Shown here: in pieces, positions 8,280-17,238 of the stretch
Layout: every line of letters begins with the position of its first letter
Numbering within the stretch: the stretch's first letter is position 1
Assembly: GCA_031266775.1 (NCBI GenBank)
Contig: JAISAQ010000011.1
Coordinates: forward strand, 1 to 64,000
Length of the DNA stretch: 64,000 nucleotides
DNA from: Treponema sp.
GTDB lineage: Bacteria; Spirochaetota; Spirochaetia; Treponematales; Breznakiellaceae
Direction of reading: 5' to 3'
The notes under the pieces: generated by a model
Told to the model about the DNA's origin: nothing
What the model saw: only the letters and a program-made list of their open reading frames with translations
The model's database searches: none
Translations under genes and position numbers: made by a program

Positions 8280-8379
8280 AAAGGGTCCTGCGGAACCCGC
8301 GGGACCTCCCCTTCTTCCCGCGGCCCGGCGATGATTGCCGCTCTGGAGTTTTATCGCAACCTTTCATATACTTGTAATA

Positions 8380-9618
8380 ATGAACATAAGAATGGATCAG
8401 CTTATCCGGGCGATAGCGGCGGCCCTTGACATTGTAGAAGGGAATCTATTGGGGGCAAGTACGCACCACGGCAAACGCATCTCGGCGCTCTGCGCGGCTA
8501 TGGGGCGGACCTTCGGCATGAACGAAGAGGAACTTTCGGCATTGACTACCTGCGCCCTGCTCCACGATTCGGCCCTTACCGAATACATACGGGCCGAAAA
8601 ACAGGGGGAACAGGTGGCCCTTCCCCTGCACTGCGGCTACGGCCAGCGCAACGCCGAAAGCCTCCTCTCGGGCCGGGACATACAGGGTTTTATTCAGTAC
8701 CACCACGAATGGGCCGACGGCACAGGCCCCTTTGGGAAAAAAGAAGGGGAATTTCCCCTGGGAGCGGAGCTTATCGCGATTGCCGACATGCTTGACGTTC
8801 ATCATCACCTTGAAACGCTGAACCCCGATTACCTTCCCGTATTGAGGAACGAGATACAGGAGGCGGCGGGAAAGCAGTACACCAAACGGGCCTCAGGCGC
8901 GATGCTCGCCATTCTTGACGAAGACATGCTTGAAAGCCTTGGGAGCGGCCGTATCATCGACTCGGCGGAAAAGGCCATTCCGTCCTGGTACGCCGATATA
9001 GACGATGAGGTGATCTTCCGGGTTGCCCGCATGGCGATGCGCATTATCGACTATAAATCGGCCTTTACCCGCAGCCATACGTCGCAGATTGCCAACAGGA
9101 GCTGGCTCATGGCAAAACACTACCATTACGGCCCGGCCGAATGTGCGGAGATCTACCTCGCGGCGGCGCTTCACGACATAGGCAAGCTTGCCGTTCCTGA
9201 TGAGATACTTGAAAAACCGGGAAAACTTGACAAAGAGGAATTCCGCATCATTCAGAATCATGTAAGAGATACCGACGTGATCCTTCAGAATATCGAAGGC
9301 TTCGATCATATATGCCGGTGGGCGGCCAGCCACCATGAAAAACTCGACGGTTCAGGATACCACCGGGGGAAAAAAGCGGACGAGCTTGATTTTAATTCGC
9401 GCCTTTTGGCCTGCATAGACATCTACCAGGCGGTAAGCGAAGAGCGCCCGTACCATCCCCGGCGCAGCCACGGGGAAACCCTCCCCATACTCTACGACAT
9501 GGCGGATCACGGGCTTATCGACGCGGGAATAGTAAGGGATCTCGATGAAGTAATGTTCCCCTTTTCAAATCAGGATCTGCCTTTTCCCGAACAGGCCGGA
9601 GAAGCGCCGGCCCGGTAG
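8380..9618 (+). CDS. tandem HD / HD-GYP domain protein
   Basis: The product is about 412 residues from the ATG at 8380; an earlier start at 8335 or a later one at 8392 is possible, and no site has a strong ribosome-binding sequence. The C-terminal domain has HD-GYP hallmarks: LHDIGKLAVP, then HHEKLDGSGYH. This class hydrolyses cyclic di-GMP or related nucleotides. The N-terminal half looks like a second, divergent HD domain (LLHDSALTEYI, YHHEWADGTGPFG). No receiver or membrane segment is visible, so the input signal is unknown. The proline of GYP is replaced by histidine, which may alter specificity. Confidence 0.75.
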   Translation: MNIRMDQLIRAIAAALDIVEGNLLGASTHHGKRISALCAAMGRTFGMNEEELSALTTCALLHDSALTEYIRAEKQGEQVALPLHCGYGQRNAESLLSGRDIQGFIQYHHEWADGTGPFGKKEGEFPLGAELIAIADMLDVHHHLETLNPDYLPVLRNEIQEAAGKQYTKRASGAMLAILDEDMLESLGSGRIIDSAEKAIPSWYADIDDEVIFRVARMAMRIIDYKSAFTRSHTSQIANRSWLMAKHYHYGPAECAEIYLAAALHDIGKLAVPDEILEKPGKLDKEEFRIIQNHVRDTDVILQNIEGFDHICRWAASHHEKLDGSGYHRGKKADELDFNSRLLACIDIYQAVSEERPYHPRRSHGETLPILYDMADHGLIDAGIVRDLDEVMFPFSNQDLPFPEQAGEAPAR

Positions 9619-9656
9619 GAAACGTTCCTCCGGCCGCGCCCCTCCGGCGTGCGGGT

Positions 9657-11027
9657 TTACGAAACGGCGGGCAGCGAAGCGAAGCTCTTTTCCAGATCCG
9701 CGTCGGTGGGAATATAATCGCTCATGGTCTTCGCGTTATAGTCCATGTAAGCCGACAGATCGAAATAGCCGGTTCCGGTCAATCCGAAAAGTATCACCTT
9801 TTTTTCTCCCGTGCGTTTACATTCAAGCGCCTCGTCAATGGCCGCCTTTATCGCGTGGGCCGATTCGGGCGCGGGCAGTATGCCTTCCGCCTTCATGAAA
9901 CGGACCGCGGCGTCAAAGACCCCCGTCTGTACTTCGGCCCTTGCCTCAATGTACCCGTCCCTGTACAGCTTTGACAGAACCGAATTCATCCCGTGGTAAC
10001 GGAGCCCTCCGGCGTGATTCGCGGACGGAATGAAACTGTTGCCCAGCGTGCACATCTTGATAAGGGGCGTGGTCTTCGCTGTATCGCCGAAATCGTAGGC
10101 ATAGCGGCCCCGTGTAAAGGAAGGGCAGGAGGCGGGCTCAACGGCGATAAAACGGGTCTTTGATTTTCCCGCCAGCTTTTCGCCCATGAACGGCGCGATA
10201 AGGCCGCCGAAATTTGATCCCCCTCCGGCGCAGCCGATGATGATGTCGGGCGTCACGCCGTACTTGTCCAGCGCCGCCTTTGCCTCCTGTCCTATAACGG
10301 ACTGGTGAAGCAGCACGTGGTTGAGCACGCTTCCCAAAACATAACGGCACTTGTCCGTCTTCACGGCCTTTTCAATGGCCTCCGAAATGGCGCACCCCAG
10401 GGAACCGCCGGTACCGGGATCATTCTCAAGGATCTTCTTCCCCGATTCGGTGGTTGTTGAAGGCGAAGGGACAAGACGCGCCCCGTAGGTTTCGATAAGC
10501 GCCTTGCGGCCGGGTTTCTGCACGGAACTGACTTTCACCATAAAAACCGTCAGGTCAAGGCCGTAAAAGGCACAGGCCATGGCCATGGCGGTGCCCCACT
10601 GCCCCGCCCCGGTCTCCGTGGTAAGGTTCGTGAGCCCTTCCTCTTTGGCGTAGAAAGCCTGGGCGGCCGCGGAATTGAGCTTGTGGCTCCCCGACGTATT
10701 GGTCCCCTCGAATTTATAGTAAATCTCCGCCTGAGTCCCCAGGGCTTTTTCCAGAAAATAGGCCCGGACAAGCGGCGCCGGCCTGTAGGCCCGGTAAAAT
10801 TCCCCTATACCGTCCGGAATGGGAATGAGGCGGGTAGCGTCGTCCAGTTCCTGCCTTACAGGCTCCCTGCAAAAAACGGCTTCCAGATCCGCCGCCGCCA
10901 CGGGTTTAAGGGTTCCCGGATGAAGCATGGGGTCCGGTTTTTCCTTCATATCGGCCCGTATGTTGTACCAGTACCTGGGGATCTCGTCTTCGGAAAGATA
11001 CAAACGGGCCGGAATTTTCGCTGCCAT
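9657..11027 (-). CDS. trpB2: tryptophan synthase beta-like, TrpB2 type
   Basis: The start is set at the ATG at 11027 behind AAGGAG, giving 456 residues, typical of the long TrpB2 subgroup. Features are the PLP-binding lysine in GSHKLNSA, the active-site TETGAGQWG and the phosphate-binding glycine run CAGGGSNFGG. TrpB2 enzymes convert indole plus serine to tryptophan and often act without a TrpA partner. No trpA or other tryptophan gene is nearby, so a salvage role is plausible. The gene is convergent with the HD-GYP gene and has a long upstream gap without a recognised leader or T-box. Confidence 0.85.
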   Translation of the reverse strand: MAAKIPARLYLSEDEIPRYWYNIRADMKEKPDPMLHPGTLKPVAAADLEAVFCREPVRQELDDATRLIPIPDGIGEFYRAYRPAPLVRAYFLEKALGTQAEIYYKFEGTNTSGSHKLNSAAAQAFYAKEEGLTNLTTETGAGQWGTAMAMACAFYGLDLTVFMVKVSSVQKPGRKALIETYGARLVPSPSTTTESGKKILENDPGTGGSLGCAISEAIEKAVKTDKCRYVLGSVLNHVLLHQSVIGQEAKAALDKYGVTPDIIIGCAGGGSNFGGLIAPFMGEKLAGKSKTRFIAVEPASCPSFTRGRYAYDFGDTAKTTPLIKMCTLGNSFIPSANHAGGLRYHGMNSVLSKLYRDGYIEARAEVQTGVFDAAVRFMKAEGILPAPESAHAIKAAIDEALECKRTGEKKVILFGLTGTGYFDLSAYMDYNAKTMSDYIPTDADLEKSFASLPAVS

Positions 11028-11433
11028 GATGCGCTCCTTGTAAAAACATTCGTTGTCCGCGCGTATAACACACGCGGCGGCATACGTTTCTGTATATAGA
11101 AACATATGTTACTATCAATAGAAACACAAGCGGATAGTTTTGTCAAGGGAATTTGGGAAAAATGCGGTAATTTCGAATTCAGAAAAACCACGGACCACAC
11201 GGACCAACGCGGACAAAATATACATTTGAAACTGAAACAGATTATGCCTGTCCGGTCCAAAACCCGGCCGGCTCTGCCTGTGAGGATTTCCGCATTTTTG
11301 AAATATAATCCCGCAATTTATAACAAACTCCCGTTCCTTTTACCCCGGACGATCAAGAATTTAATCCAGAGGAAGAAAAGTTCCGTAAACTGAAGTTTTT
11401 GGAATTTGGGATGTAAAAACACGGGGGACTGCC
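11028..11433. other. gap upstream of TrpB2 and RsmE region
   Basis: I see no gene. It contains three tandem units of a 9-10 bp repeat (CACGGACCA, CACGGACCAA, CGCGGACAA) at 11189-11216. Near the right end is a degenerate CTGAAG-loop hairpin (11381-11404). No T-box or tryptophan leader peptide is evident upstream of TrpB2. Confidence 0.45.
11381..11404. repeat. degenerate dispersed hairpin, CTGAAG loop
   Basis: TTCCGTAAA and TTTTTGGAA flank a CTGAAG loop, pairing at 7 of 9 positions. The loop and the AA/TT closing pairs match the hairpins at 2180, 2398 and 57250. Confidence 0.35.
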
Positions 11434-11625
11434 ATGGCGGAGATCTTTCAATTCGAGTTATATGAAAACAGATTTTCAAGGAGAATCCGAAGGCTGTACA
11501 GAACGGCGGCCAAAGGTCTTGCCGGAATCAGAAAGCGCCTTCTGCATTTTCTTAAAGACTCTGGATCTGTCACGGCGGCCGCGGAAGAAAAAAAGATCAT
11601 CAATTTCCACGCCACCTTCCGGTAA
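11434..11625 (+). CDS. possible small basic protein, unrecognised
   Basis: The 63-residue ORF begins at an ATG preceded by CGGGGGA at a suitable distance and ends 41 bp before rsmE in the same orientation. The predicted product is basic and helical (RFSRRIRRLY, GIRKRLLHFLK), as expected of a small nucleic-acid-binding or membrane-surface peptide. It matches no family I know and could be a chance ORF. Confidence 0.3.
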   Translation: MAEIFQFELYENRFSRRIRRLYRTAAKGLAGIRKRLLHFLKDSGSVTAAAEEKKIINFHATFR

Positions 11626-11666
11626 ACGCATTGCAAGTTTATCTTCTATAATATACAACAATACCC

Positions 11667-12413
11667 ATGAACCTCATCTTGATAGAGGAACATGAACTGG
11701 GAAAGACTTTGTCCCGGCGGGACGAAAGGACGGTTCATCTTGTCAAGGTACTGCACAAAAAAACAGGAGACACGTTTGACGCGGGGGTCGTAGGCGGCGG
11801 CCGGGGCAGGGGGCGCATTGAAAAGATCAACCTTGACGGATCGCTGCGCATTTCCCTGCGCCTTGATGAAGATGCCCCGGCGCGGCTGCCTTTGCGCGCG
11901 GCGGTGGGTTTTCCCAGGCCCATTCAGCTGAGGCGGCTCCTGCGGGATCTTTCCAGCCTGGGGATATGCGCGGTCGATCTTCTGGGGACAGACCTTGGGG
12001 ATAAAAACTACCGCAATACAAGGCTCCTTGAGGACGGGGGCGCCAGGGCCGCGCTTGTCGAAGGCGCGTCGCAGTCGCGCGACACCACCATTCCGCCTGT
12101 CTCGTTTTTCGCGCCGCTTGACCAATGGCTCGCCGGGCGTCCCTGGGAAAAGGAGAACGCGGGGCCCGCCGCCCTTCCCCTGCTCATTGCCGCCGATAAT
12201 GTCCGGCCCGAAGGAGCCGTGTCGCGGCTTACCCCCACAAGACGGCCTGTGGTACTGGCCGTAGGGCCGGAACGGGGCTGGTCGGACCGGGAGCGGGACA
12301 TACTGGAAGACTCGGGCTTTCTGCGGCTGTCGCTGGGGGAACGCGCCCTGCGTACCGAAACTGCCTGTGTCGCCGCGGCGGTTTTGACGCTGGAAAAAAT
12401 GGGCGAATTATAA
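11667..12413 (+). CDS. rsmE: 16S rRNA m3U1498 methyltransferase RsmE
   Basis: The 248-residue product has the N-terminal PUA-like domain (RDERTVHLVKVLHKKTGD) and the C-terminal SPOUT knot with GPERGWSDRE and LGERALRTETA, the S-adenosylmethionine-binding motifs of RsmE. The enzyme methylates N3 of U1498 in 16S rRNA. A gene for a putative peptidase follows after 15-18 bases, so the two are probably co-transcribed. No strong Shine-Dalgarno site precedes the ATG. Confidence 0.92.
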   Translation: MNLILIEEHELGKTLSRRDERTVHLVKVLHKKTGDTFDAGVVGGGRGRGRIEKINLDGSLRISLRLDEDAPARLPLRAAVGFPRPIQLRRLLRDLSSLGICAVDLLGTDLGDKNYRNTRLLEDGGARAALVEGASQSRDTTIPPVSFFAPLDQWLAGRPWEKENAGPAALPLLIAADNVRPEGAVSRLTPTRRPVVLAVGPERGWSDRERDILEDSGFLRLSLGERALRTETACVAAAVLTLEKMGEL

Positions 12414-12431
12414 CAACCGGAGGTTTCCGTG

Positions 12432-13256
12432 ATGAACCAGGATCAGGTAAAGGCAAAACTGCTTGCCATAGAAGACGCGCCGCTGGAATTTTCCCTTGTC
12501 TTCTCGGGCAAGTCAAGCAAAAAGGTCAACGGGCTTTACAAGCCCGAAAGCCGGGAGATCATCATACATAACAGAAATTTTATCTCCGGGGACGGACAGA
12601 ACGAAAACCTGCTTCTCTACACGGCAATACACGAATACGCGCATCATCTTCACGCCTGTTCCCGGGGCGGAACGCTGCAGGCGCGGGCGCATACCTCGGA
12701 ATTCTGGGCGATCTTTCACGGCCTCCTTGAAAAAGCCGAGTCGAAAAAAATCTACCGTGACGTTTTTCAGGGTTCACCTGAACTTGAAAAGCTGACTGAA
12801 ATAATCAGGGAAAAATTCCTCCTTAGAAACGGCAGCATCGTCAAGGAAATGGGAAAAGAACTCCTCAAGGCGCACGATCTGTGCACGTCCCTGGGGGTCC
12901 GTTTCGAGGACTATGTGGACCGGGTACTGTGCATACCGCGCACGGCGGCGAACATGGCGATAAGGATGCACCAGTACGACCTTGAACCGGCGGTGGGGGC
13001 GGACAACATGCGCTTCCTTGCGGGAATCAGAAACGAAGGGGACAGGGAAGAGGCCGAAAAGGCGCTCCTTGCGGGAAAAAGCCCCGACACGGTAAAGACG
13101 GCCTTCCGCCTTAAAAACTCAGGAGAAGATCCGGGCGGATCTCCGGGCGGAGATTCCGCGAAACTCCGCCTCGAAAAGGAAAAGACCAGGCTGGAGCGGA
13201 CCATTGAAACGCTGACAAAACGGCTTGCCGAAGTAAAAAAGGAACTTGCAGAGTAA
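12432..13256 (+). CDS. SprT-like putative zinc metallopeptidase
   Basis: The start may be either adjacent ATG (12429 or 12432) behind GGAGG. The ~275-residue protein contains HEYAHHLH near residue 75, an HExxH zinc-binding motif. It is followed by HTSEFW, whose histidine is a plausible third ligand as in SprT/WLM-type peptidases. The C-terminal ~40 residues form a charged coiled coil (KEKTRLERTIETLTKRLAEVKKEL). The middle part is unrecognised. Substrate is unknown. It follows rsmE closely and is convergent with tatD, whose stop lies 11 bp away. Confidence 0.6.
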   Translation: MNQDQVKAKLLAIEDAPLEFSLVFSGKSSKKVNGLYKPESREIIIHNRNFISGDGQNENLLLYTAIHEYAHHLHACSRGGTLQARAHTSEFWAIFHGLLEKAESKKIYRDVFQGSPELEKLTEIIREKFLLRNGSIVKEMGKELLKAHDLCTSLGVRFEDYVDRVLCIPRTAANMAIRMHQYDLEPAVGADNMRFLAGIRNEGDREEAEKALLAGKSPDTVKTAFRLKNSGEDPGGSPGGDSAKLRLEKEKTRLERTIETLTKRLAEVKKELAE

Positions 13257-13267
13257 AACGTTCTTTT

Positions 13268-14053
13268 CTATGGCTCGAGCCCGAAAAATTTATTCGAATT
13301 TTCCCACAGCTGGGCCGCAAGCTCTTCAAGGTCAACTTCCAGCATTTCGGCAAGAAAGGCCGCGGTCAGAGGCAGATACCTGGGCATGTTGCGCTTGCCC
13401 CGGTAATCCGCCGGCACCATGAAAGGACTTTCCGACTCAATAAGAATACGATCAAGGGGCAGCACGCCGGCCGTTTCGTGGAGGTTCCGGGCGTTGCGGT
13501 AGGTCAGATTTCCCGCAAAGGAAAAATAGATGTTAAGATCGAGGGCTTTTTTGGCATATTCGGCATTTTCCGAGTAGCAGTGAAAAACCCCTCCCCTGGG
13601 CGGCAGCCTGTCCCGCAGTATGTCCAGCACATCGTGCCCCGCGTCCCGGTTGTGGATAACAACAGGCAGGTTAAGTTTCGCCGCCATATCCAGCTGCGTT
13701 ATAAAAAGTTCAATCTGGGACTTTTTGTCCCCGAATTTGCGGTAATAATCCAGGCCAATTTCCCCTATGGCAACAACACGGGGAAGCTGGACATTCCGTT
13801 CTATAATCCCCTGCCAGTCCCTGCCGGGATTTTGAACCTCCGACGGGCTTACCCCAATGGCGTGATACACGTTTACCGACGATTTCAGATTGTCATAGAT
13901 CCTGCCAAAATCGTGAAGGCTGTTGCAAATAGAGACAATACGGTTCACCGAGGCCTGCCGGGCCTCCTGAATAACTATAAGCTGCTCGATAGGGTCATCA
14001 ACTATGAGCCCTATATGGGCGTGAGTATCAAAATACTGCATGGCTTTGTCCAC
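13268..14053 (-). CDS. tatD: TatD-family metal-dependent hydrolase
   Basis: A 261-residue TIM-barrel hydrolase of the TatD DNase family. The track uses a GTG at 14053; an ATG at 14041 (MQYFDTHAHIG) is equally possible, and neither has a good ribosome-binding site. Metal-ligand motifs are present: DTHAHIG, GEIGLDYY, VVIHNRDA and HCYSENAE. The usual ETDAP motif is replaced by ESESP, so the conserved aspartate is a glutamate. Family members are 3'-5' exonucleases or general phosphodiesterases. The substitution leaves activity uncertain. Confidence 0.85.
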   Translation of the reverse strand: MDKAMQYFDTHAHIGLIVDDPIEQLIVIQEARQASVNRIVSICNSLHDFGRIYDNLKSSVNVYHAIGVSPSEVQNPGRDWQGIIERNVQLPRVVAIGEIGLDYYRKFGDKKSQIELFITQLDMAAKLNLPVVIHNRDAGHDVLDILRDRLPPRGGVFHCYSENAEYAKKALDLNIYFSFAGNLTYRNARNLHETAGVLPLDRILIESESPFMVPADYRGKRNMPRYLPLTAAFLAEMLEVDLEELAAQLWENSNKFFGLEP

Positions 14054-14158
14054 AAGGTTAGATAGTAACTTTTTCCAAACTGGATATGGTTAGTATAGCA
14101 CAAAAAAAGACAGCCGTCAATCAAATATCCGGTAAATTATTTATGAATGAAATACCGC

Positions 14159-14188
14159 TTGACAGCGGGCATGTTTCGCCTGGATACT
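14159..14188 (+). promoter_or_regulatory. promoter of the oxidoreductase/isomerase operon
   Basis: TTGACA at 14159-14164 and GATACT at 14183-14188 are spaced by 18 bp. Transcription would begin near 14195, which lies after the ORF-track start (14147) and just before the ATG at 14201, favouring the later start. Confidence 0.55.
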
Positions 14189-14200
14189 ATCCTACATAGT

Positions 14201-15373
14201 ATGATAGAAGGCAGCGCGGATATACGGCCCGCCGTAAAACTCCGTTACGGCATGGTCGGCGGAGGCCCGGGGGCGTTCATAGGCGACGTTCACCGTAAGG
14301 CCATAGCCCTCGACGGGCTGGCGGAAATTGTCTCGGGCTGTTTTTCCCGGTCGCCCGGTAATACCCTCGCGACGGGGCTTGCCCTTGGCATTCAGACGGA
14401 CCGGCTCTATAAAACCTTTGAGGAAATGGCCGAAGAGGAGGCAAAACGCCCCGACCGCATTGATTTTGCGGTCATTGTAACGCCAAACGCCGGTCATTAC
14501 CCCGCGGCAAAGGCCTTTTTAAGCCGGGGCATACCGGTTGTATGCGATAAACCGCTCTGTGTGGAAGAATCCGGCGCCGCTGAACTGGCCGGACTGGCAA
14601 AGCAAAAGGGGCTTCTCTTCGCGGTAACGTATACCTACACGGGAAATCCCGCCGTAAAGCACGCCAGGGAGCTTATCAGACAGGGCGAAATAGGAACAAT
14701 TCACTTTATCAACGCCGAATATCCCCAGGAATGGCTTCTTGCCCCGGCGGAAAAACAGGGAAGCAGGCAGGCCGCCTGGCGCACCGATCCCGCGCTGGCG
14801 GGCAAGTCCAACAGCGTGGGCGATTTGGGTTCCCACATAGAACACATGATCTCCTATCTTACCGGGCTCAGGATGACGTCGCTGTGCGCCAGGCTGGATA
14901 AAATAGGGGAAGGCCGCGTCCTTGACGACAACGCCGTTATCCTCCTTGAATACGAAGGGGGCGCCAAAGGGGTGTTCTGGACCAGCCAGGTCGCTTCAGG
15001 CTATGACAACGCCTTCCGGGTGCGGATCTTCGGCAGCAAGGGTTCCATTGACTGGAACGAAGAAACCTGCAACTACCTTACCCTTTCCCGCTTCGGCCGG
15101 CCTACTGTGCAGCTTTCCCGCGGCAGGGACCCCTTTCATCCCCATGCCCAGGGGTTTTCCCGCATTCCTTCCGGCCATCCGGAAGGCTACTTCGAGGCCA
15201 TGGCGAATATCTACAAAACCTACATAAACGCCCTTGTCAAACAGCGGAAAGGCGGGGCGCTTACCGAAGAAGACCTCGACTTCCCCAATGCCGCAGAAGG
15301 CGTCAACGGGGTCAGATTTATAGGCAAATGCGTTGAAAGCTCAAATAAAGGCGCGGCTTGGGTGAATTTTTAA
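14201..15373 (+). CDS. Gfo/Idh/MocA-family oxidoreductase
   Basis: The start is placed at 14201 because the promoter overlaps the longer ORF. The 390-residue product has an N-terminal Rossmann fold (RYGMVGGGPGAFIG), the family EKP-like motif as CDKPLC, and a C-terminal alpha/beta domain including GDLGSHIEHM with the conserved histidine. These enzymes are NAD(P)-dependent dehydrogenases of sugars, inositols or their derivatives. The gene is followed after 10 bp by a sugar isomerase/epimerase, a pairing common in inositol and keto-sugar catabolism. The specific substrate cannot be read from the sequence. No strong ribosome-binding site is seen. Confidence 0.88.
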   Translation: MIEGSADIRPAVKLRYGMVGGGPGAFIGDVHRKAIALDGLAEIVSGCFSRSPGNTLATGLALGIQTDRLYKTFEEMAEEEAKRPDRIDFAVIVTPNAGHYPAAKAFLSRGIPVVCDKPLCVEESGAAELAGLAKQKGLLFAVTYTYTGNPAVKHARELIRQGEIGTIHFINAEYPQEWLLAPAEKQGSRQAAWRTDPALAGKSNSVGDLGSHIEHMISYLTGLRMTSLCARLDKIGEGRVLDDNAVILLEYEGGAKGVFWTSQVASGYDNAFRVRIFGSKGSIDWNEETCNYLTLSRFGRPTVQLSRGRDPFHPHAQGFSRIPSGHPEGYFEAMANIYKTYINALVKQRKGGALTEEDLDFPNAAEGVNGVRFIGKCVESSNKGAAWVNF

Positions 15374-15383
15374 GGAGGCTGGC

Positions 15384-16376
15384 ATGTCACGACCTGTCAC
15401 ACTGTTTTCAGGACAATGGGCGGATCTTCCGTTTGATGAACTATGCGGAAAGGCGAAATCTTTCGGCTACGACGGCCTGGAAATCGCCTGTTGGGGCGGG
15501 CATCTGGACCTTAAAAAGGCGGCACTGGACCCTTCCTATGTTGAAGAACGCAAACAAATACTTGCCAAACACGGCCTTAAAACCTGGGCGCTGGGGACAC
15601 ACCTCATAGGCCAGTGCGTAGGGGATCTCTGGGACCCGCGCCTCGACGGGTTTGCACCGCCGGCGCTGGCCGGACAGCCCGAAAAGATCCGCGAATGGGC
15701 CATAGAATACATGAAGTACGCCCCCCGCGCCGCCAAAAACATGGGCGTCAAGGTGACGACGGGTTTCATGGGAAGCCCTGTGTGGAAATACTGGTATTCC
15801 TTTCCCCAGACCAGCGAGGAAATGATAGACGGCGCCTTTAAGGAGATCGTAAACCTGTGGACCCCCATCTTTGACGAATACGACAAATACGGAATCAAAT
15901 TCGCCCTTGAGGTACACCCCACGGAAATAGCTTACGACTACTACACCGCCGGGCGGCTTCTTGAGGAATTCAATTTCAGGCCGGTTCTCGGCTTTAACTT
16001 CGATCCGTCGCATCTTATTTGGCAGGGCGTTACCCCGCACGTCTTCCTCCGGGATTTCGCCACACATATTTACCACGTCCACATGAAGGACGCCGCGGTA
16101 ACGCTGGACGGCAAGGCGGGCATACTCGGATCGCACATTGCCTTCGGCGACACCCGCCGGGGGTGGAACTTCCGTTCCCTGGGCCACGGCAACGTCGATT
16201 TTGAAAACATCATCAGGGAACTCAACGCGGCCGGCTACGAAGGCCCCCTTTCGGTAGAATGGGAAGACTCCGGAATGGAGCGCGAATACGGCGCCAGGGA
16301 AGCCTGCGAATTTGTGCGGAAGATTGATTTTGCCCCTTCCGGCGTAGCCTTTGACGCCGCGCTGAAATCGGGCTGA
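15384..16376 (+). CDS. sugar phosphate isomerase/epimerase (AP2Ec TIM barrel)
   Basis: This 330-residue protein belongs to the xylose-isomerase-like TIM-barrel family. It starts behind AAGGAGG at 15384. Likely metal ligands are the glutamate in ALEVHPTEIA, the aspartate and histidine in NFDPSHL, the histidine in HVHMKDA, and the terminal SVEWED. Relatives include inosose dehydratase/isomerase and ketose epimerases. With the preceding Gfo/Idh/MocA gene it probably forms a two-step oxidation and isomerisation of a cyclitol or sugar (inference). No transporter is adjacent. Confidence 0.88.
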   Translation: MSRPVTLFSGQWADLPFDELCGKAKSFGYDGLEIACWGGHLDLKKAALDPSYVEERKQILAKHGLKTWALGTHLIGQCVGDLWDPRLDGFAPPALAGQPEKIREWAIEYMKYAPRAAKNMGVKVTTGFMGSPVWKYWYSFPQTSEEMIDGAFKEIVNLWTPIFDEYDKYGIKFALEVHPTEIAYDYYTAGRLLEEFNFRPVLGFNFDPSHLIWQGVTPHVFLRDFATHIYHVHMKDAAVTLDGKAGILGSHIAFGDTRRGWNFRSLGHGNVDFENIIRELNAAGYEGPLSVEWEDSGMEREYGAREACEFVRKIDFAPSGVAFDAALKSG

Positions 16377-16576
16377 GGGGCAGGAAGAGGCCGCACGCGC
16401 CAACCGGAAAGCTCCCTTACGCCTGTTTGGCGGCGGGTCCGAAATGAAGAACCCCGCTGTTCCCCGCAGGCGGCTCATTTCCCTGTTGCTCCCGCCCTGA
16501 CAACAACGAAAGCCTCATACAACCGGTTTTTCGTGACGCAATGTCAGTCACTTTTTGCCTTTCCGCTTTGCCGTCT

Positions 16577-17128
16577 TCATTTTGTTGTATAGACGTAAGC
16601 TGTTGTTTGGTCTTCAGTTTTGAACCAAATATAAGCATTTACGCTGTCTGGAAGTCTCACAAAGTATACGGAATCCTTAAATGTAGAATATTTGTCCCTC
16701 TCTTTAACCGCGTCGCGGGCTTGCCGGGAGTAAGTAGTAAATTCTTCACCTTCGATCACGGTCCCTGATACTCCGGATAAAGCTTCTTCAAGAATTGAAG
16801 CAAATTTCTCTTGTGTTTCACAAGAAGCAGACACGACATTGATCTTAATATCGGAAAATGCATTCCGAATACCATTAACCGCAAGTCCGATAAGTCCAAT
16901 AATAATCATAATTATGATAATCGGAATTGCAAGTTTAATTCCTCCGATGTTGTCTTTGAGATTGACAGAAGTACCGCGGCTTATAGGTGAAGCTCCACCG
17001 CTTGAAGACAAGCCTTGTGCTGCTCGCGATTTTCGCTCACATCCTGCTGAACAATAAAGAGTTCCGTTGGGAGCGCTAGATCTCGCCGTCTCATACGTTC
17101 TACCACACTCTCTACAAGTGTGCACCAT
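16577..17128 (-). CDS. zinc-ribbon membrane protein, unknown function
   Basis: The ATG at 17128 follows AAAGGAG, giving 183 residues. An N-terminal zinc ribbon (CRECGRTYE and YCSAGC) is followed by a serine/glycine-rich linker. A single hydrophobic segment (AIPIIIIMIIIGLIGLAV, about residues 66-85) precedes an extracytoplasmic domain of ~95 residues with no recognised motif. The arrangement suggests a cytoplasmic ribbon anchoring a periplasmic or outer domain. It sits 110 bp from the end of the PD-(D/E)XK gene on the same strand, possibly by chance. Confidence 0.6.
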   Translation of the reverse strand: MVHTCRECGRTYETARSSAPNGTLYCSAGCERKSRAAQGLSSSGGASPISRGTSVNLKDNIGGIKLAIPIIIIMIIIGLIGLAVNGIRNAFSDIKINVVSASCETQEKFASILEEALSGVSGTVIEGEEFTTYSRQARDAVKERDKYSTFKDSVYFVRLPDSVNAYIWFKTEDQTTAYVYTTK

Positions 17129-17238
17129 TGTTTTCTCCTTTATTTTGACAACCAATGTTTTATGCGTATGTATTCATAAAGATTGCCTCCGCATACGCGG
17201 CACGCAAAAGTTTCGGCACAAGGCCGGTAACTTTCCAT

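Noticed and set aside
11028-11433. Possible T-box or tryptophan leader upstream of TrpB2
   Set aside because: No conserved T-box sequence and no Trp-rich leader peptide are visible.
15441-16478. 345-residue minus-strand ORF
   Set aside because: Shadow of the sugar isomerase/epimerase gene, with arbitrary composition.
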